DNA of 64,000 nucleotides from an uncultured Bacteroides sp. (GTDB lineage: Bacteria; Bacteroidota; Bacteroidia; Bacteroidales; Bacteroidaceae): the NCBI GenBank assembly GCA_948847595.1, contig CAQOGY010000002.1, forward strand, positions 62,001-126,000. The letters are read 5' to 3'. The translations under genes and the position numbers were made by a program. The first letter of the stretch is position 1. Every line of letters begins with the position of its first letter. The notes beneath the pieces were generated by a model, which was not told the DNA's origin, did not search any database, and worked only from the letters and a program-made list of their open reading frames with translations. Shown here one piece after another: positions 7,894 through 16,346 of this stretch.

Positions 7894-9441
7894 TTATCCT
7901 TCTTTATTGGATTTCTTTCCGCCCAACGGCACAGAAATACCAACAAATCCACTTACAGAATTGGTGTTCTTACCTAAGAACATATAGTCAGTTCCGAGGA
8001 ACACCGGACCCAACTTCAAGCCCAGACCGAATGACTTACCGGCAGACTGAATAGCCGAGTAGCTGAGCGCAACGTTAAGCCAGCTTTTCGGACGATAGTT
8101 TGCGGAGAATGTTACTTCTGTCAGCGTTTTCGGTTGCACGAAGCGAGTCGTAGACAATACACCTACTCCGAGTTTGTTCTCAAAGAAGCCGTATTCTGCT
8201 CCTACCACAACTGTAGATGCCAGACTAGACTTGCGTGATTTATGTACGTCCTCTGTCTGAAGTTGCAACATTTCATAGTCGAGTACATCACCACCATTTA
8301 CACGATCCATGTATCCATTAGCATCATTCTGCAAACGGTTGATATTAGATTGAACCGCAATTACAGAACCGTCAATATTATTTGGATCAATACCTGTCAG
8401 ATAATTATCACCTGCAATATTAATTGCTTCCGGATTAGCAGAAGCTATTTTAGTAGCACCTTTCGACCATTTGACGAATCCTAAGTCTAGAACAGAGGCA
8501 GACACTGTCAGATTATCCATAATTTTATAAGAAGCTCCCAAATCAATACCGAAACCATAACCTGCAATACCCAACTTACCACTATCAAAATCAAAGTCGC
8601 TGATATAGTCTTGACCGTTTTCTTCTACCAATTCCAGTCCTTTGAAAGAACTTTCTAGATGAGCATCAACTGTCAGCTTTGCATGATAACCTTTAATTTC
8701 ATTTTGCAAAGCTTCTATCTCTTTCGCAGCCTGTACAGGGTCACTGCTAAACTGAATATTCTGTAATTGGCTGATGCGGGTATCACTCGGAAGATTAGCA
8801 TTCATCATTACATTGTTGATCTTCAGATTCATATTACCGATACCCAGCAATACTTTCACCTTACCACCGACTGTCAAACGGTTATTGATCTGACGCGCAT
8901 ACCCTAAACCAACTTCACCATAAGCGTTAATATCCAGTTTCTGACCGCTGATATCGTAATTGCTGTTTCTCCAGTTATCTTCAAGCGCATCCATCTCATT
9001 CAGGAAAGTAAACATGGAACGGGTAAGGCTTGCACCTATATCCGCACGAACACCTACGTTGAATGACCAGAAGTTCTTTCCTTTATACCATCCGGCAGAA
9101 AGAATCTCCGTGCTTACGTTTACATTTAAGTTGTTTTTATCTTTCAGACGGCTGAGGAAATCGGGATTAGAGTAGAAATTGTCGCTATCGTCAATAATGT
9201 CGATAATATCCTGATAACCCAATGAAGTGGACCCGACAGTAGCATTGACCGATCCCAATACCGGAATATTAAAATACCCCTGAGTCGGAATCAGAGCCGG
9301 ATTCAATTGTTGCCGATAATGAGTACCTTCCATAAAATAAGAAGTACGTAAAAACTGCGCATTGGCAGGTAAAACAAAACCCATCATAAGAAGTAAAGCC
9401 CCCATCAACTTCTTAGATGCATAAAGTCTGCTTGTTGTCAT
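7894..9441 (-). CDS. DUF5723 family outer-membrane beta-barrel protein
   Basis: A 515-residue exported protein. The signal peptide spans about residues 1-28 and ends in ANA. The mature start, QFLRTSYFMEGTHYRQQLNPAL, followed by many alternating polar/hydrophobic strands rich in aromatic residues and glycine, fits the DUF5723 proteins, which resemble the PorV/SprF-like barrels of Bacteroidetes. Role unknown; a surface or secretion-associated function is inference. It is a single-gene unit with a -7 element 35 bases upstream and a strong terminator downstream. Confidence 0.7.
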   Translation of the reverse strand: MTTSRLYASKKLMGALLLMMGFVLPANAQFLRTSYFMEGTHYRQQLNPALIPTQGYFNIPVLGSVNATVGSTSLGYQDIIDIIDDSDNFYSNPDFLSRLKDKNNLNVNVSTEILSAGWYKGKNFWSFNVGVRADIGASLTRSMFTFLNEMDALEDNWRNSNYDISGQKLDINAYGEVGLGYARQINNRLTVGGKVKVLLGIGNMNLKINNVMMNANLPSDTRISQLQNIQFSSDPVQAAKEIEALQNEIKGYHAKLTVDAHLESSFKGLELVEENGQDYISDFDFDSGKLGIAGYGFGIDLGASYKIMDNLTVSASVLDLGFVKWSKGATKIASANPEAINIAGDNYLTGIDPNNIDGSVIAVQSNINRLQNDANGYMDRVNGGDVLDYEMLQLQTEDVHKSRKSSLASTVVVGAEYGFFENKLGVGVLSTTRFVQPKTLTEVTFSANYRPKSWLNVALSYSAIQSAGKSFGLGLKLGPVFLGTDYMFLGKNTNSVSGFVGISVPLGGKKSNKEG

Positions 9442-9475
9442 GATTTTATCTTTTTTTAATTCTTGTTATCGAATG

Positions 9476-9483
9476 CAAATATA
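9476..9483 (-). promoter_or_regulatory. -7 element of the DUF5723 gene
   Basis: TATATTTG on the minus strand matches TAnnTTTG. A TTTG lies upstream but at only 14 bp, so the -33 assignment is uncertain. Confidence 0.5.
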
Positions 9484-9613
9484 TAGCATTTAAGTAACAA
9501 ATAAAAGCACAAGTCAACACTTTTTTAGCATAAACCGAACATTTTCATGGCTATTTGGAGAAAATTCGTGCTTATTCTGCAAAAATATGTAGAAAGTGAA
9601 ACAAAAGACAATA

Positions 9614-10216
9614 TCAGAAATTCAGGTTCAACTGCCCGTCACCAAGCAGATTGAAGGTCATTCGGTGGTAGGGAGTCGTTCCACGTTCGGCGATGGCGGC
9701 ACGATGTTTTTTAGTCGGGTATCCTTTATTCTTATTCCAGTCATAAAACGGATATTCTTCGTGAAGACGATTCATATAATCATCTCTGTAGGTTTTAGCC
9801 AGTATAGAAGCGGCGGCTATCGAGAGGTATTTACCGTCTCCTTTTATCACGGTAGTATGAGGAATGTCAGGATATTTATTGAAACGGTTTCCGTCGATCA
9901 GCAAATGCTGAGGACGGACAGAGAGCTGATCGACAGCCCGGTGCATCGCCAGAAAGGAGGCGCGGAGAATATTTATCTCGTCTATCTCTTCGGGCGACAC
10001 CACTCCTACCGCCCATGCCAGCGCTTCTTTCTCTATCACTTCACGAAGTGCGTAGCGTTGCTTCTCGGTCAGTTGCTTCGAATCATTCAGCAACTCATTC
10101 TTGAAATCTCTAGGAAGAATGACGGCGGCAGCATACACTGATCCTGCCAGGCAACCGCGGCCGGCCTCATCGCAGCCGGCCTCTATCAGGTCTTTATTTA
10201 AGTAAGGTAGTAGCAT
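9614..10216 (-). CDS. rnhB: Ribonuclease HII
   Basis: A 200-residue enzyme that cuts the RNA strand of RNA-DNA hybrids and removes single ribonucleotides from DNA. GCDEAGRGCLAG near residue 15 holds the catalytic Asp and Glu, LLIDGN the third acid, and IAAASILAKTYRD the fourth. The ATG at 10216 is chosen. The frame stays open to 10300, but that extension is the terminator hairpin at 10257-10284 and lacks homology. No partner gene is adjacent. Confidence 0.92.
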   Translation of the reverse strand: MLLPYLNKDLIEAGCDEAGRGCLAGSVYAAAVILPRDFKNELLNDSKQLTEKQRYALREVIEKEALAWAVGVVSPEEIDEINILRASFLAMHRAVDQLSVRPQHLLIDGNRFNKYPDIPHTTVIKGDGKYLSIAAASILAKTYRDDYMNRLHEEYPFYDWNKNKGYPTKKHRAAIAERGTTPYHRMTFNLLGDGQLNLNF

Positions 10217-10256
10217 ACTTATTCTTTTTTTTATCTGCCACAAAGATAAAGGAAAT

Positions 10257-10284
10257 AAAAAAGGAGACCTCATCCAAGGTCCCC
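10257..10284 (-). terminator. Terminator upstream of rnhB
   Basis: Seven-pair stem (10263-10269 with 10278-10284, one G-T) with a six-base T run on the minus strand and five T on the plus strand. It sits between the promoter at 10481 and rnhB, so it either ends a short transcript or attenuates rnhB. Confidence 0.65.
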
Positions 10285-10334
10285 TTTTTCCGTCATTCAT
10301 TCACACAAACAAACAATTGTTCCCCAAATATATT

Positions 10335-10409
10335 CTACCGGTTCACAGCCCTAGCGACCGGAACCATCACCCTACCATTCGTTTTACAGATTTTGTTCGT
10401 TGATAACAT
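10335..10409 (-). CDS. Possible 24-residue peptide
   Basis: A frame beginning MLSTNKICKT and ending VPVARAVNR lies between a -7 element (10481-10488) and a terminator (10257-10284), so it could be the only product of a roughly 215-base transcript. It is basic with a hydrophobic C-terminal half. There is only a weak upstream AAAGG. I do not recognise the family. Alternatively, the RNA is non-coding or is the rnhB leader. The rest of 10217-10679 shows nothing else clear. Confidence 0.35.
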   Translation of the reverse strand: MLSTNKICKTNGRVMVPVARAVNR

Positions 10410-10480
10410 CAGCCTTTCCCCTTAGCCATTATGATAGATTTCTTCCATTTCCCCTTTATAACTTATAATATATCGTCTTG

Positions 10481-10488
10481 CAAAAGTA
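10481..10488 (-). promoter_or_regulatory. -7 element for the rnhB leader or small peptide unit
   Basis: TACTTTTG on the minus strand matches TAnnTTTG. The -33 region is only TTTC-like at the right distance. Confidence 0.45.
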
Positions 10489-10614
10489 TCTAAATAATAA
10501 GAGACGAGAAAATGGCTTTGAGCGAGTATTTGCATGAAATGCCCCGAAACAGGATTATCTGCCGGAAAAAAGTGATTAAGTGCGCAAAAAAGGTGTTTAC
10601 CCGGTTCTATATAA

Positions 10615-10652
10615 TCAGAAGGCGATAAGCGGACTTATCTCCGGCTATCGCC
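10615..10652 (-). terminator. Hairpin after hppA
   Basis: GGCGATA (10621-10627) pairs with TATCGCC (10646-10652), with further pairing inside. It lies 28 bases past the hppA stop. The T run is poor. Confidence 0.45.
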
Positions 10653-10679
10653 CTCTTCAATAAACAAACCTTCTTTTAG

Positions 10680-12884
10680 TTAAAACAAACTCCAGGCGAC
10701 GGTAAGCCCTGCCATCACAATGGCTACCATGCTCATAAGTTTGATTAAAATATTCAGACTCGGGCCGGAAGTATCCTTAAACGGGTCGCCCACAGTATCG
10801 CCTACTACGGTTGCCTTATGCACTTCACCGCCTTTGCCTCCAAAGTTCCCCTCTTCTACATATTTCTTCGCATTATCCCACGCACCGCCTGCATTGGCCA
10901 TAAAGATAGCCAGCACAAAACCTGTGCTCAAACCGCCGATCAACAGTCCCAGTACTCCGGTCACTCCGAAGATTAATCCGGTAGCGATAGGCGCAAGGAT
11001 AGCAATCAGCGACGGAATCACCATTTCGCGCTGCGCACCCTTGGTTGAGATAGCCACACAACGTTCATAATCCGGCTCGGCTTCTCCTGTCAGAATGCCT
11101 TTAATCTCACGGAACTGACGACGCACCTCATCCACCATGTGTCCGGCTGCGCGGCCGACCGCATTCATCGTCAGTCCACAGAACAGGAACGCCATCATCG
11201 AACCGAGGAACATACCGGAAAGAACTTTGGGATTCATCAGCGTCACGTCGTAATAGTTCATGAAATCGACAAAGGTAGCATTGGCGGTAGAGACGACATC
11301 GCCGTTCGGCATACTCAGGTCTATTGTCCCCAAACGGGTCAGACCGATACGGATTTCTTCGATATAGGATGCCAGCAAAGCCAGTCCGGTCAATGCAGCG
11401 GAACCGATAGCAAAACCTTTTCCGGTTGCCGCGGTTGTATTTCCCAAAGAGTCGAGCGCATCGGTACGCTTGCGGACTTCGGCACCCAGACCGGCCATTT
11501 CGGCATTACCGCCTGCATTATCAGCAATCGGGCCGTAAGCGTCCGTAGCCAGTGTGATTCCTAATGTGGACAGCATACCGACAGCGGCAATACCGATACC
11601 GTAGAGCCCCATACCCACATTGGAGAAATCGAAACCGGAAGCAAGCAGGAAGGAGGCAATGATGCCCACCACCACCGCAATCACGGGAATAGCCGTAGAA
11701 AGCATACCCAGACCGATACCGGAAATAATGACGGTGGCAGGTCCGGTCTTTCCGCTTTCACTCAGTTTCTGAGTGGGGCGATACGACTGGGAAGTATAAT
11801 ATTCGGTAGAACGTCCGATCACAATGCCGACCAACAGGCCGACTACGACAGCGCATGAAATCCAAATCCAGTTGTCCAACTGCAAGAGCCACAGGATTAA
11901 GAAGGTAGCAGCCACAATCAGCACGGAACTCAGGTTTGTTCCGAATGCCAGCGAGCCGAGCAAATCTTTCATCGTCGCATTTTCTTTGGTGCGCACGGAG
12001 AAGATACCGATAATGGAAAGCAGAATACCTACCGCAGCAATCAGCATCGGGGCAATAACCGCTTTGAACTGCATGACCGTATCTGCCGAATGTATAAAGG
12101 CGGCAGCACCCAATGCGGCAGTCGCCAGGATAGAACCGCAATAAGATTCGTACAAGTCGGCTCCCATACCTGCCACGTCGCCTACGTTATCGCCTACATT
12201 ATCGGCAATGGTGGCAGGGTTTCGCGGATCGTCTTCGGGAATTCCGGCTTCTACCTTACCCACAAGGTCGGCGCCTACGTCGGCAGCTTTTGTATATATA
12301 CCGCCACCTACACGGGCAAAGAGCGCCTGTGTGGAAGCTCCCATACCGAACGTCAGCATCGTGGTAGTGATTACGCAAAGTTTATGAGTCGGTGTCAGTG
12401 CGTCGGCGGGAATCACCGCGTTCAGCAACAGATACCAGAAAGATATATCGAGCAACCCCAGTCCGACTACAACGAGTCCCATTACCGCACCACTGCGGAA
12501 AGCGATTCTCAGTCCGGAGTTCAATGAATTGCGTGCCGCATTCGCCGTACGTGCCGAAGCATAGGTTGCCGTCTTCATACCCAGGAAACCGGAAAGACCG
12601 GAGAAGAAACCACCCGTCAGGAAAGCTATGGGAACCCACGCATTCTGAACATGAAAGCCATAAGCCATAATTGAAAACAAAATAACCAGCCCAAGGAAAA
12701 CACAACCTACAATCTTGTACTGTTGTTTCAGATAAGACATAGCTCCCTTGCGTACCGCAGCGGCTATTTTTATCATTTGGGGAGTACCTTCACTCTCTTT
12801 CATCATCTGCTTATGGAAGTAATAAGCAAAACAGAGGGCTAACACTGAAGCGACCGGAACCAGCCAGAAAAGAATGCTATCCAT
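10680..12884 (-). CDS. hppA: Membrane pyrophosphatase, K+-stimulated Na+/H+ pump
   Basis: A 734-residue integral membrane enzyme that couples hydrolysis of pyrophosphate to Na+ and/or H+ export. It has about 16 hydrophobic segments. The pyrophosphate site is visible as GGGIYTKAADVGADLVGKVE with the acidic EDDPRNPATIADNVGDNVGD loop. A second acid cluster, DAYGPIADNAGGNAEM, follows near residue 455. GNTTAATGKGFAIG has Ala where K+-independent enzymes have Lys, pointing to the K+-dependent class. A Bacteroides enzyme of this family has been described as moving both Na+ and H+. It is a single-gene unit with a -7 element 32 bases upstream. Confidence 0.93.
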   Translation of the reverse strand: MDSILFWLVPVASVLALCFAYYFHKQMMKESEGTPQMIKIAAAVRKGAMSYLKQQYKIVGCVFLGLVILFSIMAYGFHVQNAWVPIAFLTGGFFSGLSGFLGMKTATYASARTANAARNSLNSGLRIAFRSGAVMGLVVVGLGLLDISFWYLLLNAVIPADALTPTHKLCVITTTMLTFGMGASTQALFARVGGGIYTKAADVGADLVGKVEAGIPEDDPRNPATIADNVGDNVGDVAGMGADLYESYCGSILATAALGAAAFIHSADTVMQFKAVIAPMLIAAVGILLSIIGIFSVRTKENATMKDLLGSLAFGTNLSSVLIVAATFLILWLLQLDNWIWISCAVVVGLLVGIVIGRSTEYYTSQSYRPTQKLSESGKTGPATVIISGIGLGMLSTAIPVIAVVVGIIASFLLASGFDFSNVGMGLYGIGIAAVGMLSTLGITLATDAYGPIADNAGGNAEMAGLGAEVRKRTDALDSLGNTTAATGKGFAIGSAALTGLALLASYIEEIRIGLTRLGTIDLSMPNGDVVSTANATFVDFMNYYDVTLMNPKVLSGMFLGSMMAFLFCGLTMNAVGRAAGHMVDEVRRQFREIKGILTGEAEPDYERCVAISTKGAQREMVIPSLIAILAPIATGLIFGVTGVLGLLIGGLSTGFVLAIFMANAGGAWDNAKKYVEEGNFGGKGGEVHKATVVGDTVGDPFKDTSGPSLNILIKLMSMVAIVMAGLTVAWSLF

Positions 12885-12915
12885 AGAATTAATTATTAAA
12901 GGGTTTTATGGAGGC

Positions 12916-12923
12916 TAAAAGTA
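12916..12923 (-). promoter_or_regulatory. Probable -7 element of hppA
   Basis: TACTTTTA on the minus strand is one base off TAnnTTTG, with CTTG about 20 bp upstream. Between here and the promoter at 13158 nothing further is seen. Confidence 0.35.
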
Positions 12924-13157
12924 TGGAAATCAAACGAAAAAAGCAAGCAAAAAAGGAAAAAAATCCGACTTGCCGATTGATGCGGTATCTCTCAATGAAG
13001 CGAAAGGAAGACAAGTAGAAAAGTCCTTTGAGAATCCTACAGAAGAGTATCAGGCCAACAACTCGTTAGTTAATTTTTAGTCTAATTACGTTAATCGTTA
13101 ACAAACCCATTATTTCTATTAAACCATGTTATAAAGAGCCGCACTTTGCCCCGAAAA

Positions 13158-13188
13158 TTTGGAGATAGCCGAAAAGTCCCTATCTTTG
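13158..13188 (+). promoter_or_regulatory. Consensus promoter of a short rightward transcript
   Basis: TTTG (13158-13161), a 19-bp spacer and TATCTTTG (13181-13188): an exact match to the genus consensus. No gene follows on this strand before the terminator at 13233-13260. Confidence 0.75.
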
Positions 13189-13193
13189 TAGTG

Positions 13194-13260
13194 TGTTTTT
13201 CATAGTATTAGATTTAAGGTTAACAAAAGATTGGCTGTCTGGGATAGATAGCCTTTTTTT
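13194..13260 (+). ncRNA. Candidate small RNA of about 67 nt
   Basis: A consensus promoter is followed 45 bases later by a textbook terminator: an eight-pair stem (13233-13240 with 13246-13253, one G-T), a 5-base loop and seven T. There is no ATG in between. The 3' end overlaps the stop codon of the convergent regulator gene by two bases. The transcript start is estimated from the promoter. Target unknown. Confidence 0.5.
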
Positions 13261-16105
13261 ATGCCTTTTTCTGCATAAACTCCGTAGGAGTCACCCCAAA
13301 CTGTTTCTGGAATATCTTGGCAAAGTATGAAGGAGACTGGAAACCTACCCGGTCACATATCTCATTGATGCGTAATTCTCCTTCCTGCAAGAGTTCTGCC
13401 GCACGCTTTAAGCGGATGACCCGAATAAAATCAAGCGGAGAAAGGTCTGTCAATGCCTTTATTTTCCGATGAAGGCTGGACCGGGACATATTCATGGCGG
13501 CAGCCAGTGCTTCCACATTATAGTTCGCATCCGTAAGATTCTCACGTACCCTAGTGATGAGTTGCGACATCAGTTGTTCATCGGCACGTGTCATGGCATC
13601 TCCCTGCGGGGTGCAGGCGCCATAAGTAATCTGATTAATGAATCTCTCGTGCGTACGATGCGCTTCACGCTCACGGGCTAACTCTGCAAGCAGTTGCTGT
13701 TCACGTATCTTCTGCACTTCCCGTCGCCGATAAGTGCGGAGAGTCAGCACGAAGCTGCCGGACAGGAGAATGATATATATCAGATATGCCCATACCGTAC
13801 GCCACCAGGGAGGAAGGATTTGTACGGACAGAGTCGCTTCCTCTTGATTCCAGACGCCGTCGTTATTACTCCCGCGCACGCGGAATATATAATCTCCCGG
13901 AGGAAGCTGGGCATAGGAGGCGGTATGTGCATCGGAGGTATAGTTCCAGTCATCGTCAATGCCTTCCATCTTGTAGGCATAGCGGTTGGCTCCCGGTGAA
14001 GTATAGCTCAATGCGACAAAGTCAAAGCTGACGTTAGAACGGTAGGGCAATCGCATTCCTTCGGGCTTCAAAGGTATTTCCCTCCCTTGCACCTTGATAC
14101 GGGTGATATACACGGGCGGTACAAACGTATTTCGATGTATCTGATCCGGATTAAAAGAGACTAATCCGTTGATGGTTCCCATCCAGATCGTGCCGTTGCC
14201 GGCAGCCAATGCCGATTTGTAGTTGAACTGATTGTCAGGAAGACCGTCGTTTCGGGTAAAGACGTGCAGGCTGTCCGTCTCCGGATACAGACAGACCAGT
14301 CCACGGTCGGTACCGAACCAGATACGGTGCTGCCGATCTTCTACCGCCTTGTAGGTTACATTGTCAGGGAGGCCGTCCGCCTTCGTATAGGTACGGAAAG
14401 TTCCTGTTTGGGGGCTAAAGCATGAAAGTCCGCCACGGTCGGTGGAAAACCAGAGAAAACCTTGGCTGTCTTCCGAAATTCCGGTCACTTCGTTGGTGCC
14501 GATGGAAGTGCTGTCTCCTTCTATATGCAGATAGTTCACCGTTTCGTCCGTTTGCGGTTGATAGCGGAAGACTCCGTTGCCCATAGTCGCCACCCATATA
14601 TTCCCTTCTTTGTCTTCAAGAATATCGCGCATAAAGGCATAGCCGAACTGTTTCATTTCTTCAAATGTCCGTCCCCCGTCGGCAGAACGGAAGATATTCC
14701 AGCCATCTCCCAGCCAGATTGTTCCCTGACGGTCACGATGCAAGGCGTAGACGGTTCCTTCGCTGATACCCATTTGTTCCGGACGCATTGTCTGTACACG
14801 TCCTTTGAAAGCAATGCTGCCGGAAAGGGCGGATACGGCCGGTGTAATCAAGTCGATTCCTCCTTTAAAGTAGCCTGCACCGATCAAATCGTCAGAGGTG
14901 AATAAACTTAAAACATTCTGCCGGTCTGCGGATTCGGGAATAGTGGTGAACAGCCTTGTCTCCGGATTCCAATAACAGACACCGCCATCCTGCGTACTAA
15001 CCCAAATCGTTCCATCTTTCCCTTCGCCCAGTTCGCTGATACGTCTGCCGCTGACTGAACCGGGCTTGCCATCCGGCAGGTAAATAGAAAAGTCAAGTGT
15101 ACGGACAGGCAGATAGCTTGCTCCTCCAAACTGTGTACAAATCCACGTCCCGCCTTCACGGTCACGATAGATTTTATCTACGATTGCATCACTGAGTCCA
15201 TAAGCTCCTCCCGCATCTGCCGGAATATGCCGGACGGTATTCTCCCGTTCGTTGATGACGTAAACTCCATCTTGCGTACCGACCCAAAGATCATCGTCCA
15301 GACAAACGACATAGCGAATTATCTTACGGTGTACCGCCGGTGCAGGGAAGATACTGACTTCGCCTGTCTTCTTATCAAATCGTTTCAGTTCCTCCTCGTG
15401 TACTCCGACAATCAGTTCATCTCCATAATCACAGAGTGTGAAGATGAAATCATCCTTCAATGCCTCCTTTGCACAAGCTTCGAAAGTATCTTGTGCGGGA
15501 CAATAACGGAAAATACTTGCTCCGTTGGTTCCCACCCATAGCGTTCCCTCCTTGTCGATGCAGATCGACTGCGGGAAATTCTTGCTCTTATCGCTGCCGG
15601 GAAGAAGTATGTAGCGGAATAACTTCTTCGTGGGAACGTGATAACGGTATACTCCCAGATTGGGTACGTTCACCCATATATTGCCGGAAGGATCGGACAG
15701 AATATCTTCCACCCATTGCCCGCTGATTTGTTCGCCCTTGTCAGTCTTTGCATCAAAAAAGGAGAACTTTCCGGTCGATAAGTCCTGAATATAGACTCCG
15801 TTGTCCGTTCCCACCCAAAGTTGGCGCCGGTCGTCTTCATATAGTGCGGAGATCACCTGATTGCCATGCCCCGAAACCTCATCGAAGCAAGGATATACCT
15901 GCATCGAAACGCCGTCATAACGGTTCAGCCCATTGCGTGTGCCCAGCCAGATAAATCCGTAACTATCCTGAATGATTGATTTGACATGACTATTGGAAAG
16001 CCCGTTCACACCATTGATATGTATAAAGTTGTATTGTTCCGTCGCAAAGGAGGACGGAATAAAGAAACAGACTGACAGAAGGAAAAATAGGAGTCCTTTT
16101 TTCAT
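13259..16105 (-). CDS. Transmembrane AraC-type regulator with periplasmic propeller sensor, no kinase
   Basis: A 948-residue sensor-regulator. Residues 1-21 are a signal peptide. About 25-680 hold repeated Reg_prop units (IWLGTRNGLNRYD, LWVGTDNGVYI, IWVSTQDGGVCYW), the two-propeller sensor of hybrid two-component systems. About 690-760 is a Y_Y_Y domain. A membrane helix lies near 768-790, followed by a basic coiled-coil (RRREVQKIREQQ). The last 100 residues are an AraC helix-turn-helix domain (VEALAAAMNMSRSSLHRK, RVGFQSPSYFAKIFQKQFGVTP). Histidine kinase and receiver domains are absent, unlike the usual 1300-1400-residue hybrid systems. Signalling must pass straight through the membrane, as in SusR. 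It is divergent from the receptor and alpha-galactosidase genes, its likely targets. Confidence 0.88.
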   Translation of the reverse strand: MKKGLLFFLLSVCFFIPSSFATEQYNFIHINGVNGLSNSHVKSIIQDSYGFIWLGTRNGLNRYDGVSMQVYPCFDEVSGHGNQVISALYEDDRRQLWVGTDNGVYIQDLSTGKFSFFDAKTDKGEQISGQWVEDILSDPSGNIWVNVPNLGVYRYHVPTKKLFRYILLPGSDKSKNFPQSICIDKEGTLWVGTNGASIFRYCPAQDTFEACAKEALKDDFIFTLCDYGDELIVGVHEEELKRFDKKTGEVSIFPAPAVHRKIIRYVVCLDDDLWVGTQDGVYVINERENTVRHIPADAGGAYGLSDAIVDKIYRDREGGTWICTQFGGASYLPVRTLDFSIYLPDGKPGSVSGRRISELGEGKDGTIWVSTQDGGVCYWNPETRLFTTIPESADRQNVLSLFTSDDLIGAGYFKGGIDLITPAVSALSGSIAFKGRVQTMRPEQMGISEGTVYALHRDRQGTIWLGDGWNIFRSADGGRTFEEMKQFGYAFMRDILEDKEGNIWVATMGNGVFRYQPQTDETVNYLHIEGDSTSIGTNEVTGISEDSQGFLWFSTDRGGLSCFSPQTGTFRTYTKADGLPDNVTYKAVEDRQHRIWFGTDRGLVCLYPETDSLHVFTRNDGLPDNQFNYKSALAAGNGTIWMGTINGLVSFNPDQIHRNTFVPPVYITRIKVQGREIPLKPEGMRLPYRSNVSFDFVALSYTSPGANRYAYKMEGIDDDWNYTSDAHTASYAQLPPGDYIFRVRGSNNDGVWNQEEATLSVQILPPWWRTVWAYLIYIILLSGSFVLTLRTYRRREVQKIREQQLLAELAREREAHRTHERFINQITYGACTPQGDAMTRADEQLMSQLITRVRENLTDANYNVEALAAAMNMSRSSLHRKIKALTDLSPLDFIRVIRLKRAAELLQEGELRINEICDRVGFQSPSYFAKIFQKQFGVTPTEFMQKKA

Positions 16106-16125
16106 ATATGGATATTAGATGCCTA

Positions 16126-16133
16126 CAAATATA
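16126..16133 (-). promoter_or_regulatory. -7 element of the regulator gene
   Basis: TATATTTG on the minus strand, 21 bases before the start codon, matches TAnnTTTG. Confidence 0.5.
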
Positions 16134-16167
16134 GTTTTTTTCGTGTAAAAAGCAGATGATGAATGAA

Positions 16168-16252
16168 ACATTTGTTGCAACCTATACTACAAATGTAGCG
16201 ATTCCAACGTGCCGTCCGGCATTTGCAACATCTCTTGCACATCTTGACAAAC
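16168..16252. promoter_or_regulatory. Candidate operator region for the AraC-type regulator
   Basis: ACATTTGT (16168-16175) and ACAAATGT (16189-16196) form a perfect inverted repeat. Further right, TTGCAACATC (16223), TTGCACATC (16235) and TTGACAAAC (16244) form a row of direct repeats 9-12 bases apart. They lie 31-60 bases before the receptor gene's -7 element, where an AraC activator would be expected to bind. Binding is inference. Confidence 0.4.
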
Positions 16253-16282
16253 GGGTATATAGCCACCTGTACCGCTACCGCC

Positions 16283-16290
16283 TACCTTTG
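16283..16290 (+). promoter_or_regulatory. -7 element of the TonB receptor gene
   Basis: TACCTTTG matches TAnnTTTG. There is no -33 TTTG at the right distance, which suits an activator-dependent promoter. Confidence 0.5.
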
Positions 16291-16346
16291 CTTCCGTCAA
16301 TACGACACACCCTGTGAACGAATAAAATCTTTAAATTAATATCGAC

